Positions 22,706 through 31,116 of a stretch of DNA of 56,020 nucleotides are shown here, one piece after another (position 1 is the stretch's first letter; every line of letters begins with the position of its first letter). The stretch is from Gemmatimonadota bacterium. GTDB lineage: Bacteria > Gemmatimonadota > Gemmatimonadetes > Palauibacterales > KS3-K002. The position numbers were made by a program, and so were the translations under genes. The notes under the pieces are model-generated. The model saw only the letters and a program-made list of their open reading frames with translations, was not told the DNA's origin and searched no databases. The DNA lies in contig CP070812.1 in assembly GCA_020344015.1 (NCBI GenBank), positions 2,813,425-2,869,444 on the forward strand, read 5' to 3'.

Positions 22706-23161
22706 ATGTCTGTTGTGAGGAGACCGCTGCTACCGCTGGTCTGCGCCTGGGCCGCATTGCTGGCCGCTTGCGACGACGAGAAGGCTTCCGGCGAACTGAT
22801 CGGACCGCTTTCTGGAGCCCACGTCGCCGAATCGGTGCTCGCTCTAGGCGTTTTTGAGGGCGTACCCGTCGGCATCACCGATACATTCGTCCAGGACGAG
22901 ATCGTCCACCTCTGGGTCCGCTGGAACAAGCTCGAACCGCCGCACGACGCGGAAGCGGTTTGGTACGACCCCAACGGTAACGAGGTCGATGTTTCCTTGG
23001 TCGAGATTCTCGATGGGCCCGCGGAGCAAATCACCGTCTTCAGCCTCGACCTCACTCCTGTCTCGTTGACGGGCTTCTGGGAGGTGGACCTCTGGCTGGA
23101 CGGCGAGTTCCATCGCAGCCATCTGTTCGAGGTGATCCCGCAGGTCGGGCCCGGCGAGTAG
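22706..23161 (+). CDS. Small lipoprotein of unknown function
   Basis: A 151-residue protein from ATG 22706, where a lipoprotein signal starts (MSVVRRPLLPLVCAWAALLAAC, lipobox LAAC). The mature part looks like a single beta-sandwich domain: VDTFVQDEIVHLWVRWNKLE-like strands here read DTFVQDEIVHLWVRW, then VWYDPNGNEVDV and GFWEVDLWLDGEF. It may be a small ligand-binding or surface domain, but I recognise no family. It is divergent from the cytochrome operon, with 153 bases between the starts, and convergent with the membrane protein downstream (3-base gap). Confidence 0.7.
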   Translation: MSVVRRPLLPLVCAWAALLAACDDEKASGELIGPLSGAHVAESVLALGVFEGVPVGITDTFVQDEIVHLWVRWNKLEPPHDAEAVWYDPNGNEVDVSLVEILDGPAEQITVFSLDLTPVSLTGFWEVDLWLDGEFHRSHLFEVIPQVGPGE

Positions 23162-23164
23162 GCC

Positions 23165-24586
23165 CTACAGTTCCAGCGCCTCTCTCATCCGCTCCGCCAG
23201 CCACTCCGCCTCCCGCTTGTCCCTGATCGAGCGTCCGCAGTACACCTTCTTCCCATCGCTCTTCACGATCTGGATGTCGTAGTAGGGGCGATTGCCGGCC
23301 TGCATGCCGATCTTCAGCCTCACATCATCGATGTCGTCGGCCTCGACCGTGCGGGTGCGGCCGAGCAGGCCGTATGAGACGTGCGCCCTGTCGGGAGTCA
23401 GGACGACGCGCGTGCTGCCGAGCCAGGCCTGGAAGACGGCGAAGAACAGCAGCAATGCGAAGAGGCCGAACACGATGGGGAAGATTATCGGCACGCCGAG
23501 GCTTGGCAGCGCGACGGTTATGCCCGTCCAGATGATGAAGAAGATCGTCAGGCCCGCCGCGACGCCGGGGTTGCGGGCCCGGGCGAAGTAGATCTCAGTG
23601 CGTCGCAGGTGCGTCGTGACCACGATTCGCGAGTCGGGCGGCTGCCGGTACTCCTCTAAGACTGCAGCGAAAGCCTCGTCATCGCCGGGCGGTAGCGGAG
23701 TGTCGCTTTCCGGCGTCCGGAAGACGGGCACGTCGAAGCTCGCGTGATAGTCGACGCCGGGCACCTCCGCCCGGGCCTCGAGCCGCCAGATGATCTGGTT
23801 GTCGGACTCGGTCGTGTCGCTCTGCCTGACGTCTTGAGGCAGGCGGAAGGCGACCGGAATGGCGGTGGCTCTGCCGACCTGGTGAACGCGCCTGATCTGA
23901 CGTTCCTCCTGCCAGAGTATGTCCTCACTCGTCGATCGGCTCTTGCCGGAGCCGGTCGTGATGCGATTGACGCAGGTGAGCGTGACAGGGAAGGCGTCGT
24001 CGGGGTGGACGAGCGCATTCGTCATGATAACCCCCTCCAACTTTCTTCCTATGACGCCGGGCACACTTGCCATGCGGAACACCGAGACCCCGAATTTGCG
24101 ATAGCGGATAGTCGCGCGGATCGCCCAGACGAGTAGGCCGGCACCGACCAGGGGGAAGATCAGGACCAGGAGTGCCATCGCCTCACCCTCGTTCAAATAT
24201 CCCTCGACGATGGCGACGGGCGCGACGGCGTACGATATGAGGTTCCAGAAGAGGGCGAAGACCCAGGCCCGGTACATCTTGGCTCGCGATGAGCCCTCGA
24301 TACGGCCGGCGGCCCAATCGGGTCTCCAGAGCCACGGCTCCGTCGGATGGGCTTCCTGCAGCCGCTCCAGCTCCTGCTGCTTCTTACGGGCATAGAACAG
24401 CGCTGCGAGCAGGCCGAACCCTACGCCCCCGAATACGAGCCCGAAGAGGAAGGAGAGACCGGCCTCGCCCCAATCGCCGGCCATCGAAGCCTGCAAGCCC
24501 TTGATGGTCATGAAGATGCCGACCCCGCAGAACGGGGCCAGGAACAGCAGGAAACAGCCGTATCCGAGGGCTGTCTTGGCGCTCAT
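23165..24586 (-). CDS. Large membrane protein of unknown function
   Basis: A 473-residue protein. Two N-terminal helices (ALGYGCFLLFLAPFCGVGIFM, and a second around FLFGLVFGGVGFGLLAALF), a helix pair at about 106-160, a soluble beta-rich domain of about 150 residues (SVFRMASVPGVIGRKLEGVI to IIWRLEARAEVPGVDY), another helix pair at about 330-375, and a C-terminal PH-like segment (RVVLTPDRAHVSYGLLGRTRTVEADDI). The alternation of membrane and soluble parts resembles DUF3592-type proteins, but I am not sure of the family. No operon partner is visible. Confidence 0.7.
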   Translation of the reverse strand: MSAKTALGYGCFLLFLAPFCGVGIFMTIKGLQASMAGDWGEAGLSFLFGLVFGGVGFGLLAALFYARKKQQELERLQEAHPTEPWLWRPDWAAGRIEGSSRAKMYRAWVFALFWNLISYAVAPVAIVEGYLNEGEAMALLVLIFPLVGAGLLVWAIRATIRYRKFGVSVFRMASVPGVIGRKLEGVIMTNALVHPDDAFPVTLTCVNRITTGSGKSRSTSEDILWQEERQIRRVHQVGRATAIPVAFRLPQDVRQSDTTESDNQIIWRLEARAEVPGVDYHASFDVPVFRTPESDTPLPPGDDEAFAAVLEEYRQPPDSRIVVTTHLRRTEIYFARARNPGVAAGLTIFFIIWTGITVALPSLGVPIIFPIVFGLFALLLFFAVFQAWLGSTRVVLTPDRAHVSYGLLGRTRTVEADDIDDVRLKIGMQAGNRPYYDIQIVKSDGKKVYCGRSIRDKREAEWLAERMREALEL

Positions 24587-24617
24587 GGAGCTACCTTACG
24601 AGAAGGGCTGGCAACGA

Positions 24618-24647
24618 TTGACAACGGCGGCGCGCAGCCGGAATAAT
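24618..24647 (+). promoter_or_regulatory. Promoter of the small membrane protein gene
   Basis: TTGACA (24618-24623), 18 bases, AATAAT (24642-24647). The predicted start of transcription is near 24654, giving a leader of about 44 bases before ATG 24698. Confidence 0.6.
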
Positions 24648-24697
24648 ACGGATAGGCGTTAAACGCGCCTCTCCCGCATAGCTTGCTCGGCTCAAGT

Positions 24698-24973
24698 ATG
24701 AAAGCTTACTACTGGCTCGGTGCAATCCTCTCGATTCTTGCCCTGGCCCTCCTGCTCGCCGGAGGGTACATGGCGATGGTGCGCCGGCGCCGCCTGAAGA
24801 CCCCTCCCCAGAAGGGCTGGCTCACAGATGCTATGGTCGCCCAGATCATCGACCACGGCAGGCTGAGCGAGCGCCAGGTGCCCGAGCGCGCCCTCGATTT
24901 GGAGCAGATAGCCAAGGAAGAGGAGCGATTCTGGACGGAGACCTGGGACGAGCCGGACCATTACTGGGACTAG
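24698..24973 (+). CDS. Small single-helix membrane protein
   Basis: A 91-residue protein from ATG 24698. Residues 3-25 form one transmembrane helix (YYWLGAILSILALALLLAGGYMAM), followed by a basic stop-transfer RRRRLK. The cytoplasmic tail is helical and ends in an acidic, Trp-rich segment (EEERFWTETWDEPDHYWD). No family was recognised. A good promoter lies upstream. It is convergent with the selenoprotein gene, with 19 bases between stop codons. Confidence 0.7.
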   Translation: MKAYYWLGAILSILALALLLAGGYMAMVRRRRLKTPPQKGWLTDAMVAQIIDHGRLSERQVPERALDLEQIAKEEERFWTETWDEPDHYWD

Positions 24974-24992
24974 CGAATCCCAATCCGGGCCC

Positions 24993-25214
24993 CTAGGAGT
25001 CCAGAATCTCGAGGATCTCCTCAGTTTCGGGGAACCGTCCCGCGCTGAGCTTTGAGAAGACCAGCTTGCCGTCCAGGCATACCTCGAAGGCGCCGCCGCC
25101 CCCCTTGATCAGCTCGACCTCGATATCGCTGTTGTGCTTGCGGATCTCGTCCGCCAAACTGGCGGCCCGGGGTCCGAAGTTTCAAACGACGCAGTATTCG
25201 ATGCTGACGTGCAT
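24993..25214 (-). CDS. SelW/Rdx-family selenoprotein with in-frame UGA
   Basis: A 73-residue protein found by reading through a UGA. From ATG 25214 it begins MHVSIEYCVV, then UGA as codon 11 (25182-25184), then NFGPRAASLADEIRK, and ends at TAG 24993. The result is the thioredoxin-like Rdx/SelW fold: beta strand VSIEYC, CxxU redox motif (Cys-Val-Val-Sec), helix, IEVELIKGGGGAFEVCLDGKLVFSK, then GRFPETEEI. The late GGxFEV.DG..VFSK...GRFP pattern is diagnostic of the family, whose bacterial members usually have CxxC or CxxU. A GGGAGAG ribosome binding site precedes the ATG. A hairpin 17 bases after the UGA fits a bacterial SECIS. Sense on both sides of the UGA argues against a pseudogene. The selA, selB, selC and selD genes must lie elsewhere. 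Confidence 0.85.
25151..25184 (-). promoter_or_regulatory. Candidate bacterial SECIS element
   Basis: On the minus strand the UGA (25182-25184) is followed after 16 bases by CCGCC, AGTTT, GGCGG (25151-25165), a five-pair GC stem with a five-base loop. Bacterial SECIS hairpins sit just downstream of the UGA inside the coding region and bind SelB. Position and size fit; the loop sequence cannot be verified by eye. Confidence 0.6.
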
Positions 25215-25249
25215 TGACTCTCCCAGTTGTTGTGATCGCCCGCCCTCTG

Positions 25250-25278
25250 TTGACCCTTTACGCGGGCCGATCTAATTT
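25250..25278 (+). promoter_or_regulatory. Promoter of the TPR protein gene
   Basis: TTGACC (25250-25255), 17 bases, TAATTT (25273-25278). Transcription should begin near 25285, about 70 bases before the start codon. It lies in the gap shared with the divergent selenoprotein gene. Confidence 0.65.
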
Positions 25279-25357
25279 GAGCCGCGGTCCTCCGCCGCCG
25301 CAAGCGACCTTCGACCGTGAAGGAAGATCTGCCTATAACGGCTAGCACGTGCCTCTA

Positions 25358-26293
<936 letters not shown>

Positions 26294-26300
26294 CAGCAGG

Positions 26301-26324
26301 ACCGTTCCCGCATGAGGGGACGGT
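26301..26324 (+). terminator. Hairpin after the TPR gene
   Basis: ACCGTTCCC (26301-26309) pairs with GGGGACGGT (26316-26324) at 8 of 9 positions over a 6-base loop, 8 bases after the stop codon. It has no T-run, so it would be at best a weak intrinsic terminator. Confidence 0.4.
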
Positions 26325-26420
26325 GGCCCACCCACGGCATACACCTCACCATCCTGATCACCCAAGCTCCCGGACCACGGCGGCGGCAATGCTAAACGTG
26401 CTGGTCGACGCGGCAGAGCC

Positions 26421-26426
26421 TATTAT
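26421..26426 (+). promoter_or_regulatory. Possible -10 of a leaderless luxE-type message
   Basis: TATTAT lies 8 bases upstream of the ATG at 26435. No Shine-Dalgarno site is present, and no good -35 stands 17 bases upstream (GTGCTG). If used, the transcript would start at or next to the start codon. Confidence 0.35.
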
Positions 26427-26434
26427 TAGATGTT

Positions 26435-27547
26435 ATGGGAGAGCGCGATCCGCTCCGTGCGGGGGTTCTGGAGTTCATCGGACGGGGCGTCGGCGCGCCG
26501 GTCGCCGAGGAGGACTTCGAGCGGTTGGCGCTGGAGGTCTTCGCGTACCAGTTCGCGGAGAACGAGCCGTATCGCCGTTATTGCGAGCGCCGCGGCCGGA
26601 CACCCGATGCCGTGGCTCGTTGGACGGATATCCCCGCGGTTCCCACGGCGGCCTTCAAGGCGGCGCCACTCGTCTGCGGCGACGCGGAAGAGGTCGAGAT
26701 TGTCTTTCGTACCAGCGGCACGACGGGCGGCCTGGAGAATCGCGGTGCCCACTACGTCCGCGACTTGAAGCTGTACGAGGCCTCGGCACTTCCGAACTTC
26801 CGGGTGCACGTGCTGCCGGAAGGTGCACACCTGCCTATGCTCATCTTGGGTCCGACGCTCGAGGATGCGCCGGACTCTTCGCTCACCTGGATGCTGGAGC
26901 TAGTGAGGCGCGAGCTGGGGGCGAAGGCCAGTGCCAACTTCGTCGATGAGAGTGGCCTGCGGGTCGCGGAACTGGAGGAGGCGCTGGCGGCTAGTGAATC
27001 GGGCGCGAAGCCCGTGGCGTTGTTGGGGACGGCTGTGGCCTTCGCTCACTTGCTGGAGGCGCTGAAGGAGCGCGGGCGACGCGTTCGCCTGCCGCCGGGC
27101 TCGCGGGTCATGGAGACCGGTGGTACCAAGCGGCGGAGCCGCGAGATAGGGCGTGATGAGCTCTACGGCATGCTGGTGGAGCGGCTAGGGCTCTCGGAGT
27201 TTTACTGTGTCGCCGAATACGGCATGACCGAGATGTCCTCCCAGTTCTACGACAACGTATTGCGAGAGCGGGCCTGCGGACGCTCGCCGGTCTTGCGCTA
27301 CAAGGTTGTGCCGCCCTGGGTGCGTACGCAGGTCGTTGACGCAGAAACATTGGAGCCGTGCCCGGAGGGCCGGGTCGGCCTACTCAAGCATCTCGATCTG
27401 GCCAATCTCGATTCGGTAATGGCTATACAGACCGACGACCTCGGGGTCGCCGGCGCCGCAGGGTTCGAGCTGATGGGACGTGCGGTGGGTGCCGAGCTTC
27501 GTGGTTGTTCCATCGCTATGGACCAATGGCTGAGCGCGCAGCGCTAA
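26435..27547 (+). CDS. LuxE-like acyl-protein synthetase
   Basis: A 370-residue protein of the acyl-adenylate-forming LuxE family. FRTSGTTGG (residues about 91-99) is the P-loop-like phosphate-binding motif. GSRVMETGGTKRRSR and FYCVAEYGMTEMSSQFYD correspond to the later substrate- and ATP-binding motifs. QTDDLGV is the hinge-like segment. LuxE activates a fatty acid with ATP and passes the acyl group to LuxC for reduction to aldehyde. The luxC-type gene overlaps its end by 22 bases, so the two are translationally coupled. No luciferase or acyl-transferase gene is near, so light production is not implied. Length is normal for the family. Confidence 0.88.
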   Translation: MGERDPLRAGVLEFIGRGVGAPVAEEDFERLALEVFAYQFAENEPYRRYCERRGRTPDAVARWTDIPAVPTAAFKAAPLVCGDAEEVEIVFRTSGTTGGLENRGAHYVRDLKLYEASALPNFRVHVLPEGAHLPMLILGPTLEDAPDSSLTWMLELVRRELGAKASANFVDESGLRVAELEEALAASESGAKPVALLGTAVAFAHLLEALKERGRRVRLPPGSRVMETGGTKRRSREIGRDELYGMLVERLGLSEFYCVAEYGMTEMSSQFYDNVLRERACGRSPVLRYKVVPPWVRTQVVDAETLEPCPEGRVGLLKHLDLANLDSVMAIQTDDLGVAGAAGFELMGRAVGAELRGCSIAMDQWLSAQR

Positions 27548-28956
27548 ATGCATACTGGGTCCCGGAGGGCGCGTGTCGAGCGACCGGCCCCTTCGGCGAT
27601 ATGGGTCTCGAGGTCCAGGAACGTGCTCTGGGGCCTGGGCACGTCCCGGTGCGCATCCCCACCTTTTCACCGCATACGCTACGCGAGCTCCTGGCTGCTT
27701 TGCGCGAGAAACGTAGCGCGGTGCTCGCCGAGCGACCGGTGACCGAGATCCTGGGCTCGATTGGAATGGCTGCGGAGCGTCTTACGAGCCCGGGCGAGCC
27801 ATTGTACGAGGAGCTCCTGGATACGCTGCCCGAGCTCACCGGGTATTCGCGGCGCATGATCGAGATCGGACTGGAGCGGATGAGCGTGGGCTGGAGTGCC
27901 GAGGCGCTACGCTCGGCGATCGAGGACGAGTTCGGTAGCCTCGAGGTGCTCGACGACTTCCAGCCGCGCCCGAGCGGCGGCCACCAGCGAGCCTTCGGCC
28001 CGCCACTCACCGTGCACGTCTTCAGCGGCAACATACCCGGCATATCGGTCAGCAGCCTGGTGCGTGCGCTTTGCGTGAAGTCGGCGAGCTTCGGCAAGAC
28101 GGCGGCCGGCGAACCGTATCTGGCTGTCTGTTTTGCCCGGGCGCTGGCCGAAGAGCACGCCGAGCTCGCCGGCTGCCTGGCTGTGAGTTACTGGCCGGGC
28201 GGCTCGGAGGACCTGGAGGCGGTGGCGTTCTCCGAGGCCGGCGCGGTCATCGCCTACGGCAGCGACGAGACGATCAGCGACGTCGGGTGCCGCGTCCCGG
28301 CGGCCACCCGCTTCATCGGCTACGCGAACCGAGTGGGTGTCGCACTGGTGACGCAAAGAGCCCTGTCCCGCAAGCGGGCGCCCGAGCTCGCCCGGGGCGC
28401 GGCGCTCGATGTGGCAACCTTCGATCAGCAGGGCTGCGTCTCACCGCACACGATCTATGCCGAGGCCGGTGGAGCGGTGGGCCCGCTCGACTTCGCACGC
28501 CAGCTCGGTGACGCGCTGGAAGAGCTCTCGAAAGAGATACCACGCGGTGCGATGTCGCCCGGTGAGTCGGCGCTCATCCATCAGCTGCGCGCGCACGCCG
28601 AGATCCGCGGCGCCACGATACTCGCCGGCGAACGCGGCACGGAGTGGACGGTGATCGTCGAAGAGAGCGCCGAGTTCGAACCGTCACCGCTCAATCGGGT
28701 GATCCGCGTCTGTTCCGTCGATGATCTGTCGGACGCCATCTCGGAGCTGGAGAAGGTGGGCACTCACCTGCAGACCGTGGCGGTGGCGGGTGAAGGAGAA
28801 GAGGTGAGGTCACTTGCGGCGCGGCTCGGTGCGATCGGCGCGACGCGTGTGGTGCCGGTAGGGGGGGCGGGATGGCCGGCGCCTCACTGGCACCACGACG
28901 GTCGTTTCCAGTTCATGGACCTGGTTCGATTCGTCGATCTCGAGAACAGCCAGTAA
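27526..28956 (+). CDS. LuxC-like acyl-CoA/acyl-protein reductase
   Basis: A 476-residue protein from ATG 27526, inside the end of the luxE-type gene. It is the aldehyde-dehydrogenase-fold LuxC family. The cofactor-binding region includes VHVFSGNIPGISVSSLVRAL and KSASFGKTAAGEP. IAYGSDETISDV follows. The active-site Cys lies in FDQQGCVSPHTIY. It reduces acyl-enzyme to fatty aldehyde with NADPH, working with the LuxE-like partner. Likely products here are aldehydes or alcohols for membrane or ester lipids, which is inference. The DNA after its stop is a truncated repeat element. Confidence 0.88.
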   Translation: MAERAALNAYWVPEGACRATGPFGDMGLEVQERALGPGHVPVRIPTFSPHTLRELLAALREKRSAVLAERPVTEILGSIGMAAERLTSPGEPLYEELLDTLPELTGYSRRMIEIGLERMSVGWSAEALRSAIEDEFGSLEVLDDFQPRPSGGHQRAFGPPLTVHVFSGNIPGISVSSLVRALCVKSASFGKTAAGEPYLAVCFARALAEEHAELAGCLAVSYWPGGSEDLEAVAFSEAGAVIAYGSDETISDVGCRVPAATRFIGYANRVGVALVTQRALSRKRAPELARGAALDVATFDQQGCVSPHTIYAEAGGAVGPLDFARQLGDALEELSKEIPRGAMSPGESALIHQLRAHAEIRGATILAGERGTEWTVIVEESAEFEPSPLNRVIRVCSVDDLSDAISELEKVGTHLQTVAVAGEGEEVRSLAARLGAIGATRVVPVGGAGWPAPHWHHDGRFQFMDLVRFVDLENSQ

Positions 28957-29068
28957 CTGGTTACGCTCGACAACACCCCGGCAGCCCCACGCACCGTTCG
29001 TGGAGCCTGGCCTCGTAGCTACTAAGCAGCGAGCCCGAAGCGAGTGGTCCTTTCGCCTCCGACCCCGA
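28955..29068. repeat. Truncated palindromic element, two motif types
   Basis: GTTACGCTCGACAACACC right after the luxC-type stop resembles the end of the 42.5 and 53.7 kb elements (ATTACGCTCGACGACACC). GCGAGCCCGAAGCGAGTGG (29030-29048), followed by CGCCTCCGACCCC, is shared with dnaE2 insertions 1 and 3. No full set of complementary arms could be drawn, so this copy looks eroded. Confidence 0.6.
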
Positions 29069-29070
29069 GC

Positions 29071-30009
29071 TCACTCCGCCGGCGCCACCGCCGGCAGCTG
29101 AATCCTTCCCAGGTGAACCAGGATGGTCCCGCCGACCACCGCCGCCGCGCCCAGTAGCTGCAGCCAGGTGGGCGTCTCGGACAGCATCAGCCAGGCGATG
29201 GCAAGCGCCACCACCGGTATGAAATTCGAGTAGACGGCAGTCCGGGTGTTGCCTATATGGCGAATGCTGTAGTACCAGATCAAATACGCGAGTGCGATGG
29301 CGAAGGCACCGCTGTAGAAGAGCGCCAGCCAGGAGATCGGGCGGACTTCAGTCCAATCCTGCGCCAGGAACGACGGCACCGAAACGAGTAGCAGTGCGAG
29401 GCCACCGATCCACATCGTGACCGCGGTCACAGGTAACGCGCCGTAGCGGCGGACGAGTGGGTTCGAGCCGACGGTGTAGCCCGACCACGCGGCGGCAGCG
29501 GCGAGCACGGTGAGGTCGCCGCGCACCGTGTCCGAAGCGAAACTTATCTCCTGCGCGCCGCCCCAGACGACGAGTCCGATCCCGACCACCGAGATGACCA
29601 CGCCCATCCATGCCATCGGGCCGACGCGCTCCTGTCGGAATGCGATGGACAGCAGCGTGGTGAAGATCGGCGTTGCGGCCAACATGAGGCTCGCGTTTCC
29701 GGCTAGCGTCCAATCGATGCCGTAGATGAAGAGCACCTGATAGACCGTGTTACCGAGTAGGCCGAGTCCAATCAGTGCGGGCCAATAGCGTCTGTCCATC
29801 GCCATCGAGCGACCGCCGACCTTCACGAATATCCACATGAGAATCGAGGCCAGCCCGAAGCGCAGGCCGTTGAACGCCAACGGCGACATGTCGCGTAGCG
29901 CGTACTTGACCACCGAGAAGTTGGCGGCCCAGATGAAGATGAGGACCCCGAGCGCCAGGTAGGTAAGCCCCTGCGAGGAGGTCGAATGGTCGAGCTGTCG
30001 TTTCGTCAC
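29071..30009 (-). CDS. EamA/DMT-family transporter
   Basis: A 312-residue protein with ten predicted transmembrane helices in two EamA repeats. The first starts ALGVLIFIWAANFSVVKYALRDMSPL; the second starts LTVLAAAAAWSGYTVGSNPLVRR and contains LAYLIWYYSIRHIGNTRTAVYSNFIPVVALAIAWLMLSE. It belongs to the drug/metabolite exporter superfamily, whose members export amino acids, nucleosides and other small metabolites. The substrate cannot be told from sequence. It starts with GTG. It is divergent from the NlpC/P60 gene across a short region with an inverted repeat. Confidence 0.9.
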   Translation of the reverse strand: MTKRQLDHSTSSQGLTYLALGVLIFIWAANFSVVKYALRDMSPLAFNGLRFGLASILMWIFVKVGGRSMAMDRRYWPALIGLGLLGNTVYQVLFIYGIDWTLAGNASLMLAATPIFTTLLSIAFRQERVGPMAWMGVVISVVGIGLVVWGGAQEISFASDTVRGDLTVLAAAAAWSGYTVGSNPLVRRYGALPVTAVTMWIGGLALLLVSVPSFLAQDWTEVRPISWLALFYSGAFAIALAYLIWYYSIRHIGNTRTAVYSNFIPVVALAIAWLMLSETPTWLQLLGAAAVVGGTILVHLGRIQLPAVAPAE

Positions 30010-30033
30010 TGACGTACTGATATTGTCGTCACG

Positions 30034-30079
30034 TCTGGCTACCGGTCGGCGGCAGGGAAGCTACCCCCTCGTAGCCAGA
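30034..30079. promoter_or_regulatory. Inverted repeat between divergent genes
   Basis: TCTGGCTAC (30034-30042) and GTAGCCAGA (30071-30079) are perfect 9-bp inverted copies 28 bases apart, between the EamA and NlpC/P60 starts. It could be a dimer-binding operator or a looped structure. Confidence 0.4.
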
Positions 30080-30114
30080 ACACAAGCGCCCACTACTCTC
30101 AGGAGCCAGCGGGA

Positions 30115-30936
30115 ATGGCCGGGACAGAACACGCGCTGATACGAGCGGCACTCGCACCTGTAAGGGCGCAGCCTGACGTGCGGGCCGAGCAGGTATCGCA
30201 AGAGTTGTTGGGGGCAGTCGTGCGGGTGATCGAGCGGAGCGGCGACTGGGCACGCGTCACCGGCGAAGACGGGTACGAGGGATGGGTGCAGGAGGGTGGG
30301 CTCATCTTCTGCCCGGCCGAGAAGGCGGAGGCCTGGTGGGACGATGCAGGCGGCCGCCCGGCCGTGGCGCTCGACGCGGCACTGGCCGACGAAGACGCAC
30401 GAATCATCGCGCGGCTCCCATGGGGCGCCCGGGTCGCCGTGGCCGACGATCTAGTGCGCCTGCCCGATGGGCGCGAAGGGCGTTTGCTCGAGGGGCGGTT
30501 GGTCGATTGGAGCGAGCGGGCGCGTGAGTTCCCGGCCGAGGCACCGGCCGTCGTCGCGACGGGCCGGGAGTGGTTGAGTGTCCCGTACCTCTGGGGCGGC
30601 CGTACTCGTTGGGGGACCGATTGTTCCGGCTTCGTCCAGGCGGTCTACCGGCTACACGGGTTCTTGCTCCCGCGCGACAGCTACCAGCAGGCGGAGATCG
30701 GCGGATGGGTGGAGGCCGGTCCCGGTTTGGAAGCGTGCCGGCCGGGCGATCTACTCTTCTTCCACGGTCACGACTCCGACCGAGTCGTCCATGTCGCGTT
30801 GTCGTTGGGCGGCACCGAGATACTGCACGCCGCTGAGCCCAACGGCGAAGTTGCACCTGATGACCTCGCCGGCGACTCGGACGTCCAGCGCTCGCTGGCC
30901 GACAGGGTATCCGGGGTACGTCGCCTGTTCACCTAG
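30115..30936 (+). CDS. NlpC/P60 cysteine peptidase with SH3-like domains
   Basis: A 273-residue peptidoglycan endopeptidase (C40 family). Residues about 5-65 and 85-135 look like bacterial SH3 domains (WARVTGEDGYEGWVQ, ARVAVADDLVRLPDGREG), which bind cell-wall peptides. The catalytic domain follows: YLWGGRTRWGTDCSGF with Cys170, RVVHVALSLG with His226, and ILHAAEP with His238 as third polar residue. It probably cleaves gamma-D-Glu-diaminopimelate bonds in wall turnover or recycling. No signal peptide is evident from this start, so it may act on internalised muropeptides. GGAG lies upstream at slightly long spacing. Confidence 0.88.
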   Translation: MAGTEHALIRAALAPVRAQPDVRAEQVSQELLGAVVRVIERSGDWARVTGEDGYEGWVQEGGLIFCPAEKAEAWWDDAGGRPAVALDAALADEDARIIARLPWGARVAVADDLVRLPDGREGRLLEGRLVDWSERAREFPAEAPAVVATGREWLSVPYLWGGRTRWGTDCSGFVQAVYRLHGFLLPRDSYQQAEIGGWVEAGPGLEACRPGDLLFFHGHDSDRVVHVALSLGGTEILHAAEPNGEVAPDDLAGDSDVQRSLADRVSGVRRLFT

Positions 30937-30948
30937 TTCGGTTGTGGG

Positions 30949-31095
30949 CGGCTCAGGGAGCCGCAGGCGCCGCTGAGGACGACGGAAACGCGGGAGGGAG
31001 GGTGCGGCGATGGGTCTCATGAAGCGAGGGCCCATCGCCGCGCCCGACCCTCCATCGCGACATGGAGCGAGGTGGTCCTGCGGCGACCTGAGCGG
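30949..31095. repeat. Palindromic element copy between convergent genes
   Basis: Outer arms pair: GCTCAGG (30951-30957) with CCTGAGC (31087-31093), and GCCGCAGG (30960-30967) with CCTGCGGC (31077-31084). An inner perfect 11-bp stem, GCGGCGATGGG (31004-31014) with CCCATCGCCGC (31031-31041), encloses ATGAAGCGAGGG. TCGCGACATGGAGCGAGG at 31055-31072 matches the family core. It fills the gap between the NlpC/P60 gene and the convergent lipoprotein and may serve as a two-way terminator. Confidence 0.7.
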
Positions 31096-31116
31096 CAAGG
31101 CTTCGACGCTACGACC

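Noticed and set aside
26435..28956. Bioluminescence operon
   Set aside because: Only LuxE- and LuxC-type genes are present; no luciferase, luxD or luxG was seen.
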